Source: Bacteroidales bacterium (lineage in GTDB: Bacteria > Bacteroidota > Bacteroidia > Bacteroidales > UBA932). Taken from it: DNA of 64,000 bases. The DNA lies in contig JAKSJN010000001.1 of assembly GCA_024402135.1 (NCBI GenBank), positions 1 through 64,000 of the forward strand, written 5' to 3'. The notes under the pieces were generated by a model. The model ran no database searches and was not told the DNA's origin. It saw nothing but the letters and a program-made list of their open reading frames with translations. This document shows positions 26,488-34,714 of this stretch, piece by piece. Made by a program: the position numbers and the translations under genes. Every line of letters begins with the position of its first letter. Positions within the stretch are counted from its first letter, which is position 1.

Positions 26488-26629
26488 TATTTTTTACCGA
26501 TTTCGGCAGTTTAGGTTCAGCATTTTTCGCTATTACTAGGCGGAAACAATTGTCAAGATAAAGAAATGCATCAATTAAGAATTGCTAAGACTATTAGGAG
26601 AGTGATGAATCGGTGCCGGCTTGCTGGTA

Positions 26630-27040
26630 TCACATATTGAGATACTCGGTTGGCTTGTCAAAGATGCTGCGGATTTCCTGATAGTTGCGGACAATCAGAA
26701 ATGCTGCAATACCGGAGAGTAGAGCAATGCCCATGTTCACGGTTACAATTGGATATGCTGTTTCTAACATGGTTATTCCAGATAGTACTGATGATATCTT
26801 CTCAAGGGGAACTGCAGGCTGAACCTGGAGAAATGCCATTGAGCCTGCACCAACGGCCAGGCCGGTGATAAGAGAATAGAATACCGAGACCTTATACCGT
26901 TTGATCTGGGCATCATGAGTCTCTTTGATGAACTCTACCTTTTTAAGACGCTGGGAAAGAGTCTCTAGAAATGCATCATTGTCTGCAAATGGGATGTTCA
27001 CGGAATCAAACAGTTCCTGTATGTCTTTGTCTGGTGTCAT
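26630..27040 (-). CDS. Membrane protein, probable anti-sigma partner
   Basis: The 136-residue product has a charged N-terminal half (residues 1-45, DKDIQELFDSVNIPF, LSQRLKKVEFIKE) and two membrane helices (about residues 50-70 and 100-118). It directly follows an ECF sigma gene, with 4-bp overlap (ATGA), which is where anti-sigma factors are normally encoded. The N-terminus lacks the zinc HxxxCxxC motif, so an anti-sigma role is inferred from position and topology only. The gap 26488-26629 between it and the RT stop holds only weak hairpins. Confidence 0.6.
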   Translation of the reverse strand: MTPDKDIQELFDSVNIPFADNDAFLETLSQRLKKVEFIKETHDAQIKRYKVSVFYSLITGLAVGAGSMAFLQVQPAVPLEKISSVLSGITMLETAYPIVTVNMGIALLSGIAAFLIVRNYQEIRSIFDKPTEYLNM

Positions 27041-27513
27041 CGTTTGAGTATTGTTTTTAGTTTGTCTCGTCCTCTGGAGAGTTGTTTCTTAACGGCATCT
27101 TCCGAGCTTCCGGAGATAGCCGCTATTTCCTTGACGGAATATCCTGAAAGATAGAACAGGGTGATTGCTGATCTTTCTTTTGGAGGAAGTGTCGACAATG
27201 CCAGGTACAGGTCATCGTGGGCATATCTGGAATCAGCCTCTCTGCTATCAGCAACCGCCTTCGCCTCTTCCAGACTCCCATAAGTCTTTGTAGCCTTCTG
27301 ATGATTCAGGAAGGTGTTGTGGGCAATGGCAAAGAGCCAGGATCGTAACTTTCCTTTGCCTGAATAGGAATGGATGGACAGCTATGCCTTGATAAGAGTC
27401 TCCTGGGCGATATCGTCAGCTGCTGCCATGTCTCCACAACAGAGGGCGAGCAGATAATGCCTGAGGGCATCCTGCTCACCTTTGATCAGTTCTATGAACT
27501 GTTCTCTTGTCAT
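27037..27513 (-). pseudogene. ECF sigma factor gene interrupted by an amber codon
   Basis: Read through one TAG, this frame encodes 158 residues of a standard ECF sigma factor: region 2 (GDMAAADDIAQETLIKA-stop-LSIHSYSGKGKLRSWLFAIAHNTFLNH) and region 4 (LSTLPPKERSAITLFYLSG, YSVKEIAAISGSSEDAVKKQLSRGR). The TAG is codon 44, at 27382-27384, in the place where relatives have Tyr or Trp (KAYLS/KAWLS). Flanking genes overlap its ends (TAATG at 27511-27515 and ATGA at 27037-27040), so the operon is otherwise intact. One base change explains it. It may be a recent nonsense mutation, a sequencing error or a suppressed codon. Confidence 0.85.
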
Positions 27514-27971
27514 TATTTGACCAGTCTCTGCTTCTCTTCGGCCTCAATCTCTTTTGTGAGTACCTTCTTGCTTACGGAGTAGTTGAGAAGGAAGGAGATT
27601 CCGACGGCTAGGGCAGGTGCCGCAAAAAGGATCACGGGCACATATACGTCCTCATTGCCTGCTCCTCCCACTATTGCTGCTATCAGGAGTGCAATGAATC
27701 CGAGTACGCCTGCGAAAGTGAAGATACATCCCCATAGGAGTTTCCTCAGCAGCCTTTCCTTCAGGTATGCTGAACCTGACTGGAATCCCTTGATCAGTTC
27801 ATTTGCATCAAGATTGGGATTCTTCTCAAGAGCAGCAATGATGATGTCACGTTTCCCTTCACTCTTTTTTATGTTTGCACGGGTGATAAACCATGCTGAC
27901 AGCACAAATACACTTGCTCTGCAGATAGGTCTTATGGCATTAGCCATTCCAAGGAGTATGTCGTAGTTCAT
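27513..27971 (-). CDS. Small membrane protein of the ECF sigma operon
   Basis: The 152-residue product has three or four hydrophobic segments (VFVLSAWFI near 20-28, LLWGCIFTFAGVLGFIALLIAAIVG near 80-105, VPVILFAAPALAVGISFLL near 113-131) and a charged soluble loop (residues 33-75). Its family is close to DUF6249-type proteins commonly found beside Bacteroidota ECF sigma genes. It overlaps the start of the sigma gene (TAATG). It may take part in sensing or signal transfer; not proven. Confidence 0.65.
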   Translation of the reverse strand: MNYDILLGMANAIRPICRASVFVLSAWFITRANIKKSEGKRDIIIAALEKNPNLDANELIKGFQSGSAYLKERLLRKLLWGCIFTFAGVLGFIALLIAAIVGGAGNEDVYVPVILFAAPALAVGISFLLNYSVSKKVLTKEIEAEEKQRLVK

Positions 27972-28081
27972 AAATGATGTTGTTTACAGTGTTTAACGTA
28001 TGAGTTCTTGAGCCGGCTCATATATTAGACAACTTGAACAGGCAAAAAGTGACGTAAAATATGGAAAAATCATGATATGCT

Positions 28082-28900
28082 CTACGCTGCCTCTTTGTTT
28101 GCGGCAACCATCCAGGGGTCTGGAAGAGGGGCCTTGTGAAGAATTACAGGGATGAAGCATCTTAAATCGAATCTGGTAAGGTTTGGTCCAATTGAGCTGA
28201 TCTGGCTTTCTGACTCAAAATACCCTGGTATGGATTTATAAACCATTCTGCAGATGGTGTCCCTTGATACTTCGTCATTTCCTTTGTGGTATCCTATGGC
28301 ATGGAACAGATGGAAGAAGTCATATTTATGGATCCTGCTCTTCTTCCCACTGAAGAGAGACTTGAAGTCAGGCTTGTCCTTGGTCACTATCTCCGTGATG
28401 TTATAGAGAAGATTGGACTTTTCTTCTTCATTGAAGTACTTGTCAATGTAGTAGAGACTGTATGAGTAGAGTTTCTCTATCGTCTTTTCCTGTTCTTCGA
28501 CCAGCCAATCTTTAGTCGGCTCTGGAACGACAGGTGAGACTGAATGCGTTTCCCTTGAAGGAACTGCATTCATTTCAGAGATAGGAACAGAAGGGGAGAG
28601 GGAATCAGATTCCTGATCAGGGATGACTTCCTGATCTTCTGGGACTACCGTCTCAGTGATAATCTCGGGCTCCTCATGGATCTCTTCCTTTATCCCTTCT
28701 TTGATATCCTCAATGAGAAAAGCATCTAGTACAGGCTCTTGAACGTCTATAATCTGGATGTCGGGAGCGGGAAGCGCAAGTACCTGGACAGAGGTGGCAG
28801 TTGCAACAGGGACATTGGCAAGTCTTGCTTCTCTCTTCTTGAAAAGGAGATCCAGAAATGTCTCGAATATCTTCATGGGTTCTCCGGTCAGAGTGTCCAT
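28082..28900 (-). CDS. Hypothetical protein with acidic, proline-rich linker
   Basis: The 272-residue product has a short N-terminal hydrophobic-basic part (MKIFETFLDLLFKKREAR), a long acidic, Pro/Ser-rich linker (residues about 45-125 of low complexity) and a C-terminal globular domain of about 130 residues (LYSYSLYYIDKYF, HKYDFFHLFHAIGYHKGND, RFDLRCFIPVIL). I do not recognise it. The frame opens with TTG at 28957; ATG 28900 or ATG 28876 is more likely the start, the latter having GGAGAA just before it. It is convergent with nothing and 80 bp upstream-side of a gap; neighbouring systems suggest an island gene. The stretch 28901-29201 holds an 8-bp inverted repeat (AGTACCAT 29018-29025, ATGGTACT 29037-29044) and no gene I can support. 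Confidence 0.6.
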   Translation of the reverse strand: MDTLTGEPMKIFETFLDLLFKKREARLANVPVATATSVQVLALPAPDIQIIDVQEPVLDAFLIEDIKEGIKEEIHEEPEIITETVVPEDQEVIPDQESDSLSPSVPISEMNAVPSRETHSVSPVVPEPTKDWLVEEQEKTIEKLYSYSLYYIDKYFNEEEKSNLLYNITEIVTKDKPDFKSLFSGKKSRIHKYDFFHLFHAIGYHKGNDEVSRDTICRMVYKSIPGYFESESQISSIGPNLTRFDLRCFIPVILHKAPLPDPWMVAANKEAA

Positions 28901-29201
28901 GATGACTCCATAGATACTGAAGAATACTGCGAAATCGCAGTTTGTTTTTTTCTTCAAGTAATATGGGGAAGAAACTATCGTACAAGGGCTTGGGTAATTT
29001 TTGCGTTTTTAGCCAATAGTACCATTGTTCCCTCGGATGGTACTATGTTATGGTATTCAGACCTCGTTTTTTGTTGCTTTTGCTGACTCTTGGAAGCCAG
29101 AATATATATGGAGTGTCCAAGCAGGAAAAACGCCACCCTTCGTTGGCACTTTTTTGAACAACATTGTACAATGCCTTGATTTTTCGTTGGCAAAATGATA
29201 G

Positions 29202-29229
29202 AAAAAGACCACCTCGGAGTGAGATGGCC
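29202..29229 (-). terminator. Terminator of the CBASS operon
   Basis: On the minus strand GGCCATCTC, a 5-nt loop and GAGGTGGTC form a 9-bp stem with G-U pairs, followed by TTTTTC. It lies 34 bp beyond the TIR-STING stop. Confidence 0.7.
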
Positions 29230-29262
29230 TTCATGTCATAATCTTTTGATTCTCTTGGTCTA

Positions 29263-30204
29263 TTAGTCGATAATCTCGACGCATTCACGGCACATTGCAT
29301 CTTGCTGGATAAGGATGTTGAGTACTCTCCTGAAATTACTCATTTCATTGTCCTCTGCGAGTTGTTGCTCGGTCTTTTTCCCGATATGCCCTTTTTTGAA
29401 ATACAAATCTATCGCCTTGTTTAGACCATGTATGACTGTTGGCATATCATAAATCTCAAGAGTACCATCGCCACATTTTGACTCGAAGTGGATTGGATAG
29501 TGGCGGTGCCTTGTCTCAATGGTGCTGTCTTTCAGACCATGCTTTTTGTAGAATACAGTTGCGCTATCTTTAATGTCAGCATCAAGAGAATCAGGTAGCT
29601 TGATCAAAAGTTTGGCTTTTGAGTATTCGTTACCGTCGAATGTAATGTTTGGCATGTTGCTGACGATCCAATCTGCGGTCAGTTTTACGAAGTTGTCAAA
29701 ATACGAGATGGCTGTAACCGTTGATGGTAGCAGTCCCAAATGGCCAAGGTTGATGCTTTCATCCATCTGTTTTTTCAATTTAGACAGCTCCCCTTCAAAA
29801 TCCTTTGTAGGGATGACCGTTCCCACTGCCGATTTTTCAGTCTCATAGTAAACATGAGTGATTCCAAATAGGTCTGAAGGGAGTTTCGTGTCTTTCTCAA
29901 CTACAATAAAAGCTCTGTCTATGCCAACACGTCCAAGGAATAAGCCATATTCAAATAGCATGTTATCTCTTGGAATGTCAAATTCTTTACCTCTCACGAT
30001 TGCAGAATCGTCTTTTGCAAAGATCATGATCCCGAAGTCAAATAGGCTTGCGGACTTCATTAGGGTATCCATAAAGGACTCGTTGCTCTTGAAAATATCA
30101 TCAGACCAGAGATGGCAATCATAGTCTCCTGAGAAGTAGTCCTTTATTCTTTCTGCTACTTGAAGGCTCTCATATGAAGAGCCGATAAATATTCTAGGTT
30201 TCAT
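29263..30204 (-). CDS. cap12: TIR-STING effector of a CBASS system (Cap12-like)
   Basis: The 313-residue protein has an N-terminal TIR domain (MKPRIFIGSSYESLQVAERI, then a strand-loop region, with the catalytic glutamate in RDNMLFEYGLFLGRVG, about residues 84-99) and a C-terminal bacterial STING domain (LLPSTVTAISYFDNFV, HYPIHFESK, LEIYDMPTVIHGLNKAIDLYF, KGHIGKKTEQQL, NFRRVLNILI). In characterised homologues the STING part binds cyclic di-GMP, assembles filaments and activates TIR cleavage of NAD+. The frame opens 36 codons upstream with a TTG, but ATG 30204 begins exactly at the TIR domain. The CD-NTase gene ends 4 bp upstream. Confidence 0.93.
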   Translation of the reverse strand: MKPRIFIGSSYESLQVAERIKDYFSGDYDCHLWSDDIFKSNESFMDTLMKSASLFDFGIMIFAKDDSAIVRGKEFDIPRDNMLFEYGLFLGRVGIDRAFIVVEKDTKLPSDLFGITHVYYETEKSAVGTVIPTKDFEGELSKLKKQMDESINLGHLGLLPSTVTAISYFDNFVKLTADWIVSNMPNITFDGNEYSKAKLLIKLPDSLDADIKDSATVFYKKHGLKDSTIETRHRHYPIHFESKCGDGTLEIYDMPTVIHGLNKAIDLYFKKGHIGKKTEQQLAEDNEMSNFRRVLNILIQQDAMCRECVEIID

Positions 30205-30208
30205 TGTG

Positions 30209-31246
30209 TTATGCTTTATCAAGATCCAATTTAATGCTAAATACTTCAGATTTAAGACGTTGCAATGCAAGAACTTTCTCTGGCTTTCCACGGAATACGT
30301 ATTCATCTCCAACTACCGATAACAGGTTGTCTTGATTATTGTTTGCCAATAGGTCATACATATATTTCCATACAATACTAACCAATTCTTTGTAGTCAGC
30401 ATTCTGGTAGGTGTAAACAGGTATTGAATAGCATATCGCATTGATGTCGAAACTCGACAAATTGATTTCCTGGTCTGAATCGGTCCTGACGTTTTTCAAG
30501 AATCGAATCATTTTCTTGAGCCTTCCTTGTGTCTCAGCACTACGATTGTTGATCAGAGAAATACTAAGAAATGGAAAGTCTGGACCTTCAGCACAATTAA
30601 GATCCTTGTTGTAAATCTTTATACCGCGTCTTTCTTTAGGCATTCCATTGATTACATAGTCAAATGATTGGAACCATGATGATGTAACAATATCGACATC
30701 TCGATGAAGGTGCTTGTTTGTTATCTTGACGGATTTTGGCTTTGATATATCGCATATGTCATAATGCGATGACATTATGGACTCAATAGATAATCTCAAT
30801 TGTCTTAAATCACTATCGCTATCACCTTGATACAAAGAAAAAGATGAACTGTACTGCTGTAATCTGTTTCGTTGTTCGTAATTATATTTCCACTCATTTT
30901 GTAATTCTTCGCGTACTTTGAAGATATCAGTCCCATAGAACTTTTCGCAGACTACAAGGAGGTCTATGTCGCTGGCTCCTTTGATATGTGTGTCAGTCAT
31001 GACAGAGCCTTGATACTCGAATGAGATATTCGGTATTCTTGCTTGCAAATGCAGTTTGGCCATCTCCCCAGCTTCCTTCGTCCTCTTCGTATATTCAGGA
31101 CCAACTGCACACATAGCGCGTTTTACGTATTTAACAACATCCCCATCATAGATGGTTTCGTTACTAAACTCCCTTTGCTCCTGGAGCGGTAAATTGTCTG
31201 GATTGTATCTGCCAGACATTTGTTGTAGCCTTCTTGAATAATCCAT
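30209..31246 (-). CDS. cdnE: CD-NTase (CdnE-like cyclic-dinucleotide synthase) of CBASS
   Basis: The 345-residue protein has the nucleotidyltransferase active site FEYQGSVMTDTHIKGASDIDLLV (GS and DxD motifs) and a third acidic residue in HRDVDIV, as in cGAS/DncV-like enzymes. Members paired with bacterial STING make cyclic di-GMP, which is expected here. The open frame starts with a TTG at 31327, but the -7 box at 31336-31344 places the transcript start near 31329, so ATG 31246 (MDYSRRLQQM) is preferred. The next gene downstream is the TIR-STING effector. Two identical palindromes lie in its control region. Confidence 0.9.
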   Translation of the reverse strand: MDYSRRLQQMSGRYNPDNLPLQEQREFSNETIYDGDVVKYVKRAMCAVGPEYTKRTKEAGEMAKLHLQARIPNISFEYQGSVMTDTHIKGASDIDLLVVCEKFYGTDIFKVREELQNEWKYNYEQRNRLQQYSSSFSLYQGDSDSDLRQLRLSIESIMSSHYDICDISKPKSVKITNKHLHRDVDIVTSSWFQSFDYVINGMPKERRGIKIYNKDLNCAEGPDFPFLSISLINNRSAETQGRLKKMIRFLKNVRTDSDQEINLSSFDINAICYSIPVYTYQNADYKELVSIVWKYMYDLLANNNQDNLLSVVGDEYVFRGKPEKVLALQRLKSEVFSIKLDLDKA

Positions 31247-31295
31247 AGGCTGATGTTTTTTGTATACCGGGTCCTTAGTCCGGTTGCTAAATGTG

Positions 31296-31308
31296 TGACA
31301 CCATGTCA
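31296..31308. promoter_or_regulatory. Palindrome TGACA-N3-TGTCA, downstream copy
   Basis: TGACACCATGTCA, extended by G and C to a perfect 6-3-6 inverted repeat at 31295-31309. It lies in the 5' untranslated region of the CBASS operon, about 20 bp after the predicted transcript start. It matches the upstream copy at 31351-31363. Confidence 0.6.
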
Positions 31309-31335
31309 CGCTTAGCTCATAAGTCAACTGCTATG

Positions 31336-31344
31336 CCAAATTTA
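31336..31344 (-). promoter_or_regulatory. -7 box of the CBASS operon
   Basis: TAAATTTGG on the minus strand matches TAnnTTTG and lies between the two TGACA-N3-TGTCA palindromes. Confidence 0.55.
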
Positions 31345-31350
31345 AAACGA

Positions 31351-31363
31351 TGACAAAATGTCA
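31351..31363. promoter_or_regulatory. Palindrome TGACA-N3-TGTCA, upstream copy
   Basis: TGACAAAATGTCA has the same arms as the 31296 copy. It falls in the -33 to -7 interval of the CBASS promoter, where a bound repressor would block RNA polymerase. Centres of the two sites are 55 bp apart. Confidence 0.6.
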
Positions 31364-31431
31364 GTCTATATTCAAAACTAACATATATTGTGCAGAAATC
31401 AAAAATAGAATTGTATCTATATGGTATATTA

Positions 31432-31464
31432 TTTGAAATAATAGGTCTAAAACTGTATATTTGC
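31432..31464 (+). promoter_or_regulatory. Promoter of the RloA/RloB operon
   Basis: TTTG at 31432-31435 and TATATTTGC at 31456-31464, 20 bp apart, match the Bacteroidota promoter well. An inverted repeat ATTTGC-ATTC-GCAAAT (31459-31474) overlaps the -7 box and start point and may be an operator. Confidence 0.75.
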
Positions 31465-31492
31465 ATTCGCAAATAGTCAAAAACTAGAAATC

Positions 31493-32785
31493 ATGATACA
31501 AGAACTCAAATTCAAAAACTTTATGTCTTTCAAGGACGAGGTTACCCTTAGCTTCGAAGCAACTAAAGACATTACTTTTGAAGATTATCACGTCGTTGAG
31601 GTGGCTCCTGGCGTTCGACTCCTTCGATTTGCAATGGTTTATGGTGCAAATGCGTCTGGAAAGTCAAACCTTCTCGAGGCAATCGACTTTCTTCAGGATT
31701 TCTTCTTTGCTAAAGCTAGTGATATTGCTGAGCCAACAGGAGCGGTTCCTTTTAAGCTTGACGCTGTTACTCCAAATGAGCCTTCGGAATTCAGTTTGAA
31801 GTTCTACGTGGGTGAGACTAAATATTGGTATGAACTCAAACTAACTTCAAAACAGGTTCTGTCAGAAAAGCTTTATTTCTACGATTCTGTTCAGCCGAAG
31901 AAACTGTTTGACAGGAAACTTGAGAATGGTCAATCTGTGATATCCTATAATCCTGCCACAGTTAAAATTAGTGCTGCCGCGAAGGAGGAAATCTCGTTGA
32001 AGTGTCTTCCAAACATGTCATTCTTTGCTGCAAAGAACCAAGTAAATCTTGCTATTGAGAAAATAGACTTGGCAAAGGAGTGGCTTCGCAATAATCTTAT
32101 GCCAATGATTCACCCAACATCTGGAATGTTTGATTATGCAAGCAAGAAGATGTATAATAACGAGGCGTTGAAGTCATATCTTCTTGATTTTGTTCATCAG
32201 GCAGATTTTAACATCTCTGATGTCAAATCTGACAAGGTGTCCGAGAAAATCCCTCAGCAGTTTGTTAATATGATTCTTGCGGATGATTCAACTCCCGAAG
32301 AGATTAAGGAGAAAGTCAGATCAGAGCAATCAATAACACGTATTGAGACAATGTTTGAGCATACTGTTCGAAACGAGCGTGGAGTTGAGAAATATCTGAT
32401 GAGCACTGAAAGCCAGTCGGAAGGAACAAAAAGGACTATTGGTATCGAGGCTGCAGTATATGAGGCAATGGATTCTGAATCATTTCTTTATATAGATGAG
32501 ATAGAAGCATCGCTTCATCCTGAACTTGTAGAGTTTATTCTGCAGAAGTTCCTTTCAAAGAAGAGCAGAGCACAGATGCTTGTGACTACACACTATGATA
32601 TGCTGTTGAACTCTGTCGGTGATGACCTCATTAGGAAGGATTCCGTGTGGTTTACCGAGAAGAAAGAAAATGGTAGTACTGACCTATATTCACTTGTGGA
32701 GTATAAAGGATTAAATCGTATCTCTTCATTCCAGAAGGCATATAGAAATGGCGTCTTCGGTGCACTTCCAAACATTAAGGGATAG
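31493..32785 (+). CDS. RloA/AbiLi-like AAA ATPase
   Basis: The 430-residue protein is a SMC/OLD-like ATPase: N-terminal IQELKFKNFMSFKDEVTLSF, Walker A VYGANASGKSNLLEAI (about residues 50-65), ABC-signature-like SEGTKRTIGIEAAVYEAM, Walker B FLYIDEIEASLHPELVEFIL and the switch MLVTTHYDMLL. Such ATPases pair with an RloB protein in two-gene abortive-infection systems (AbiL in lactococci). It probably senses phage DNA or protein and controls its partner. Three bp separate it from the RloB gene. Confidence 0.85.
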   Translation: MIQELKFKNFMSFKDEVTLSFEATKDITFEDYHVVEVAPGVRLLRFAMVYGANASGKSNLLEAIDFLQDFFFAKASDIAEPTGAVPFKLDAVTPNEPSEFSLKFYVGETKYWYELKLTSKQVLSEKLYFYDSVQPKKLFDRKLENGQSVISYNPATVKISAAAKEEISLKCLPNMSFFAAKNQVNLAIEKIDLAKEWLRNNLMPMIHPTSGMFDYASKKMYNNEALKSYLLDFVHQADFNISDVKSDKVSEKIPQQFVNMILADDSTPEEIKEKVRSEQSITRIETMFEHTVRNERGVEKYLMSTESQSEGTKRTIGIEAAVYEAMDSESFLYIDEIEASLHPELVEFILQKFLSKKSRAQMLVTTHYDMLLNSVGDDLIRKDSVWFTEKKENGSTDLYSLVEYKGLNRISSFQKAYRNGVFGALPNIKG

Positions 32786-32788
32786 TCT

Positions 32789-33376
32789 ATGGCTAGAAAG
32801 ATCAATGTCAAGGCTAGGCGTGAACCGATGCCAACAATTATCGGCGCCGGTATTACTGAACAGTGGTATTTCACTCACTTGAAATTTTTATACGACTATC
32901 AGATCAAAGTCCGTCCAAGATTTTTTGGTAAAGAGACCGCTGATGGTATGGCAAAGAAGATTGCTGAGATACTTGCAGATGGAGGAATGGCGATATGTGT
33001 TTTCGACGCTGATGTTTCAACCTGGAATGAAGTTGAGAGGCAGAAGCTGGAAAAGCTACGTGCCAAGTATTCAAAGAACAAGAATGTCCTTCTGTGCGAT
33101 TCTATGCCTGCTGTAGAGTATTGGTTCTTGCTTCATTATGAGAATACAAACAGGCATTTTGGTACATCTAAGGCTGTTGTTCAAGAGTTAAGGCAATTCA
33201 TTCCAGAATATGATAAAACAGAACAATTCCTAGGGAACCGAAAGTGGGTGGCTGATATGTCCGGAGAAGGGAAACAAGACCTGGCTACCAGTAGAGCCCG
33301 AAGTTTTGGACTCGAAGGCGAATCTTACTCTAGACTCCATGAATTGTTTGAAATCCTTAACAAGGTAAAGAAGTAA
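32789..33376 (+). CDS. RloB/AbiLii-like protein
   Basis: The 195-residue protein fits the RloB family, which has a Toprim-like core: an N-terminal glutamate motif (IGAGITEQWYFTHLKFL), the DxD-type strand VFDADVSTW near residue 72 and PAVEYWFLLHY near 110. It is thought to be the effector, perhaps a nuclease, activated by the partner ATPase. A strong terminator lies 3 bp after its stop. Confidence 0.85.
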   Translation: MARKINVKARREPMPTIIGAGITEQWYFTHLKFLYDYQIKVRPRFFGKETADGMAKKIAEILADGGMAICVFDADVSTWNEVERQKLEKLRAKYSKNKNVLLCDSMPAVEYWFLLHYENTNRHFGTSKAVVQELRQFIPEYDKTEQFLGNRKWVADMSGEGKQDLATSRARSFGLEGESYSRLHELFEILNKVKK

Positions 33377-33378
33377 TA

Positions 33379-33415
33379 ATTGCTCCGTTTTAAGTACAAA
33401 TTAAAACGGAGCAAT
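33379..33415 (+). terminator. Hairpin after the RloA/RloB operon
   Basis: A perfect 15-bp stem (33379-33393 with 33401-33415, 7-nt loop). The T tract after it is short (CTTTG), so it may act in both directions between the converging operons. Confidence 0.7.
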
Positions 33416-33460
33416 CTTTGTGTTCGCGAGGGCTAGCTAATTCCTTTTTCTTTTTTCCGT

Positions 33461-34714
33461 CTATCGTGGCCTGATGAAGTCAAGGGCATTCTGGATGAGC
33501 TTCTTTGTGCCTGCATCGACATTGTAGTGGTCACACCACTGTCCGAACTTTGCGACAGCATTTATGACTGCCTCTATTTTCTCCTTCGGGTTTTCGACAA
33601 AGTCTTCCGCGAAATCCATGAAGTCGGCTATTGTCACAGCGGACTTTTTCCCCATGATGCCGAGGGAATGGATGTAGGCCGAACGGTCTTCCCAGATGTT
33701 TGCCGTGAACATGACGTCGTAAGCTGGAGACAGTCTCCATCTTCCGTTTTTGTCCATGATGAAAGAGAAGTTCTTGTTGTGGTCGTCTGACACACCGGCA
33801 ACATAGTTGAATACCATTCGGATGAATATCTGGTCACGATCCTCTTGAGGTAGTCCAAGGGTGTTTGATAGCCATACCAGTTTCAAATAGTCATCTGCTC
33901 CTGGCATTATGGCGGCCAGGGTCTGAGTAAAGACTTTTTCTGAACCGTTTCGGTCGAATCGTTCGGTGATAAAATGATTGATACCATCCACTTCCTTCAA
34001 GAAACATGGCATCATTGATATGCCGGATTCTTTGGCCATCTCATGCCATATCATCTCTATCTCGGAGGTCGGCGTCTCGGGGTCTTCCTTGAACTTGATT
34101 ATGTAATGCTTGAAGTCTTCCGGAAGATCCACCTGCCCGGAGCGGAATTCGCCTGTCTTTGGATTGTAAGCAACAACTGCTTTCGGACGTTTGCCACCGG
34201 CTGATGTTCCGAGATAGATGAGTTTCTTCATCGTAATGCTCTCTGTTTCTGAAAGCACAGCCTTGGATCTGTCCTTATAGACTTCAGCAGCAAGGACGGC
34301 AAGTGAAGATATGTCCAATGATTCCTTATCGTTCTCCTCGGGATAGTCTGGAATAAACTCCAGTGCTCCCATTGCACGTTTGCCGATGTATGAAAGCTTC
34401 AGAAGGGGAGTCGAATCCATAAGGCTGACATTGTTGTCCGTCATCCACTGGTCAAAGAGCGACGAGCCCCACTTGTCCGGCAGTGAGTCTGCTATGAATT
34501 CCGGGAGTCCCTGATACAGGTCTCCGGCTTTTCCGAAGAATGCAGCAGGCGTTCCTGTTCCCTTTCTATGAGTAGACGGACAGATATCGTATGGACACTT
34601 CAGATAGTCTTCTGTGAACTGGAATACTGACAGCTGTTTATCGGCATCCCAAGAGAGCCTGCCTATCCAGGTTCCCCATAGCATGACATTTACGGTAATA
34701 GGGCTGTGTATCAT
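33461..34714 (-). CDS. hipA: HipA-family Ser/Thr kinase toxin
   Basis: The 417-residue protein has an N-terminal HipA subdomain (VNVMLWGTWIGRL, FIADSLPDKWGSSLFDQW) and the kinase core (YIIKFKEDPETPTSEIEMIWHEMA region, catalytic loop GVSDDHNKNFSFI, metal-binding SPAYDVMFT). HipA kinases phosphorylate translation factors such as aminoacyl-tRNA synthetases and induce dormancy; the HipB protein encoded 4 bp overlapping upstream is the antitoxin. It is full length and looks intact. Confidence 0.9.
   Translation of the reverse strand: MIHSPITVNVMLWGTWIGRLSWDADKQLSVFQFTEDYLKCPYDICPSTHRKGTGTPAAFFGKAGDLYQGLPEFIADSLPDKWGSSLFDQWMTDNNVSLMDSTPLLKLSYIGKRAMGALEFIPDYPEENDKESLDISSLAVLAAEVYKDRSKAVLSETESITMKKLIYLGTSAGGKRPKAVVAYNPKTGEFRSGQVDLPEDFKHYIIKFKEDPETPTSEIEMIWHEMAKESGISMMPCFLKEVDGINHFITERFDRNGSEKVFTQTLAAIMPGADDYLKLVWLSNTLGLPQEDRDQIFIRMVFNYVAGVSDDHNKNFSFIMDKNGRWRLSPAYDVMFTANIWEDRSAYIHSLGIMGKKSAVTIADFMDFAEDFVENPKEKIEAVINAVAKFGQWCDHYNVDAGTKKLIQNALDFIRPR

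Noticed and set aside
28975-29300. Short minus-strand frames between the hypothetical gene and the CBASS operon
   Set aside because: They overlap each other and the CBASS terminator and have no recognisable features.
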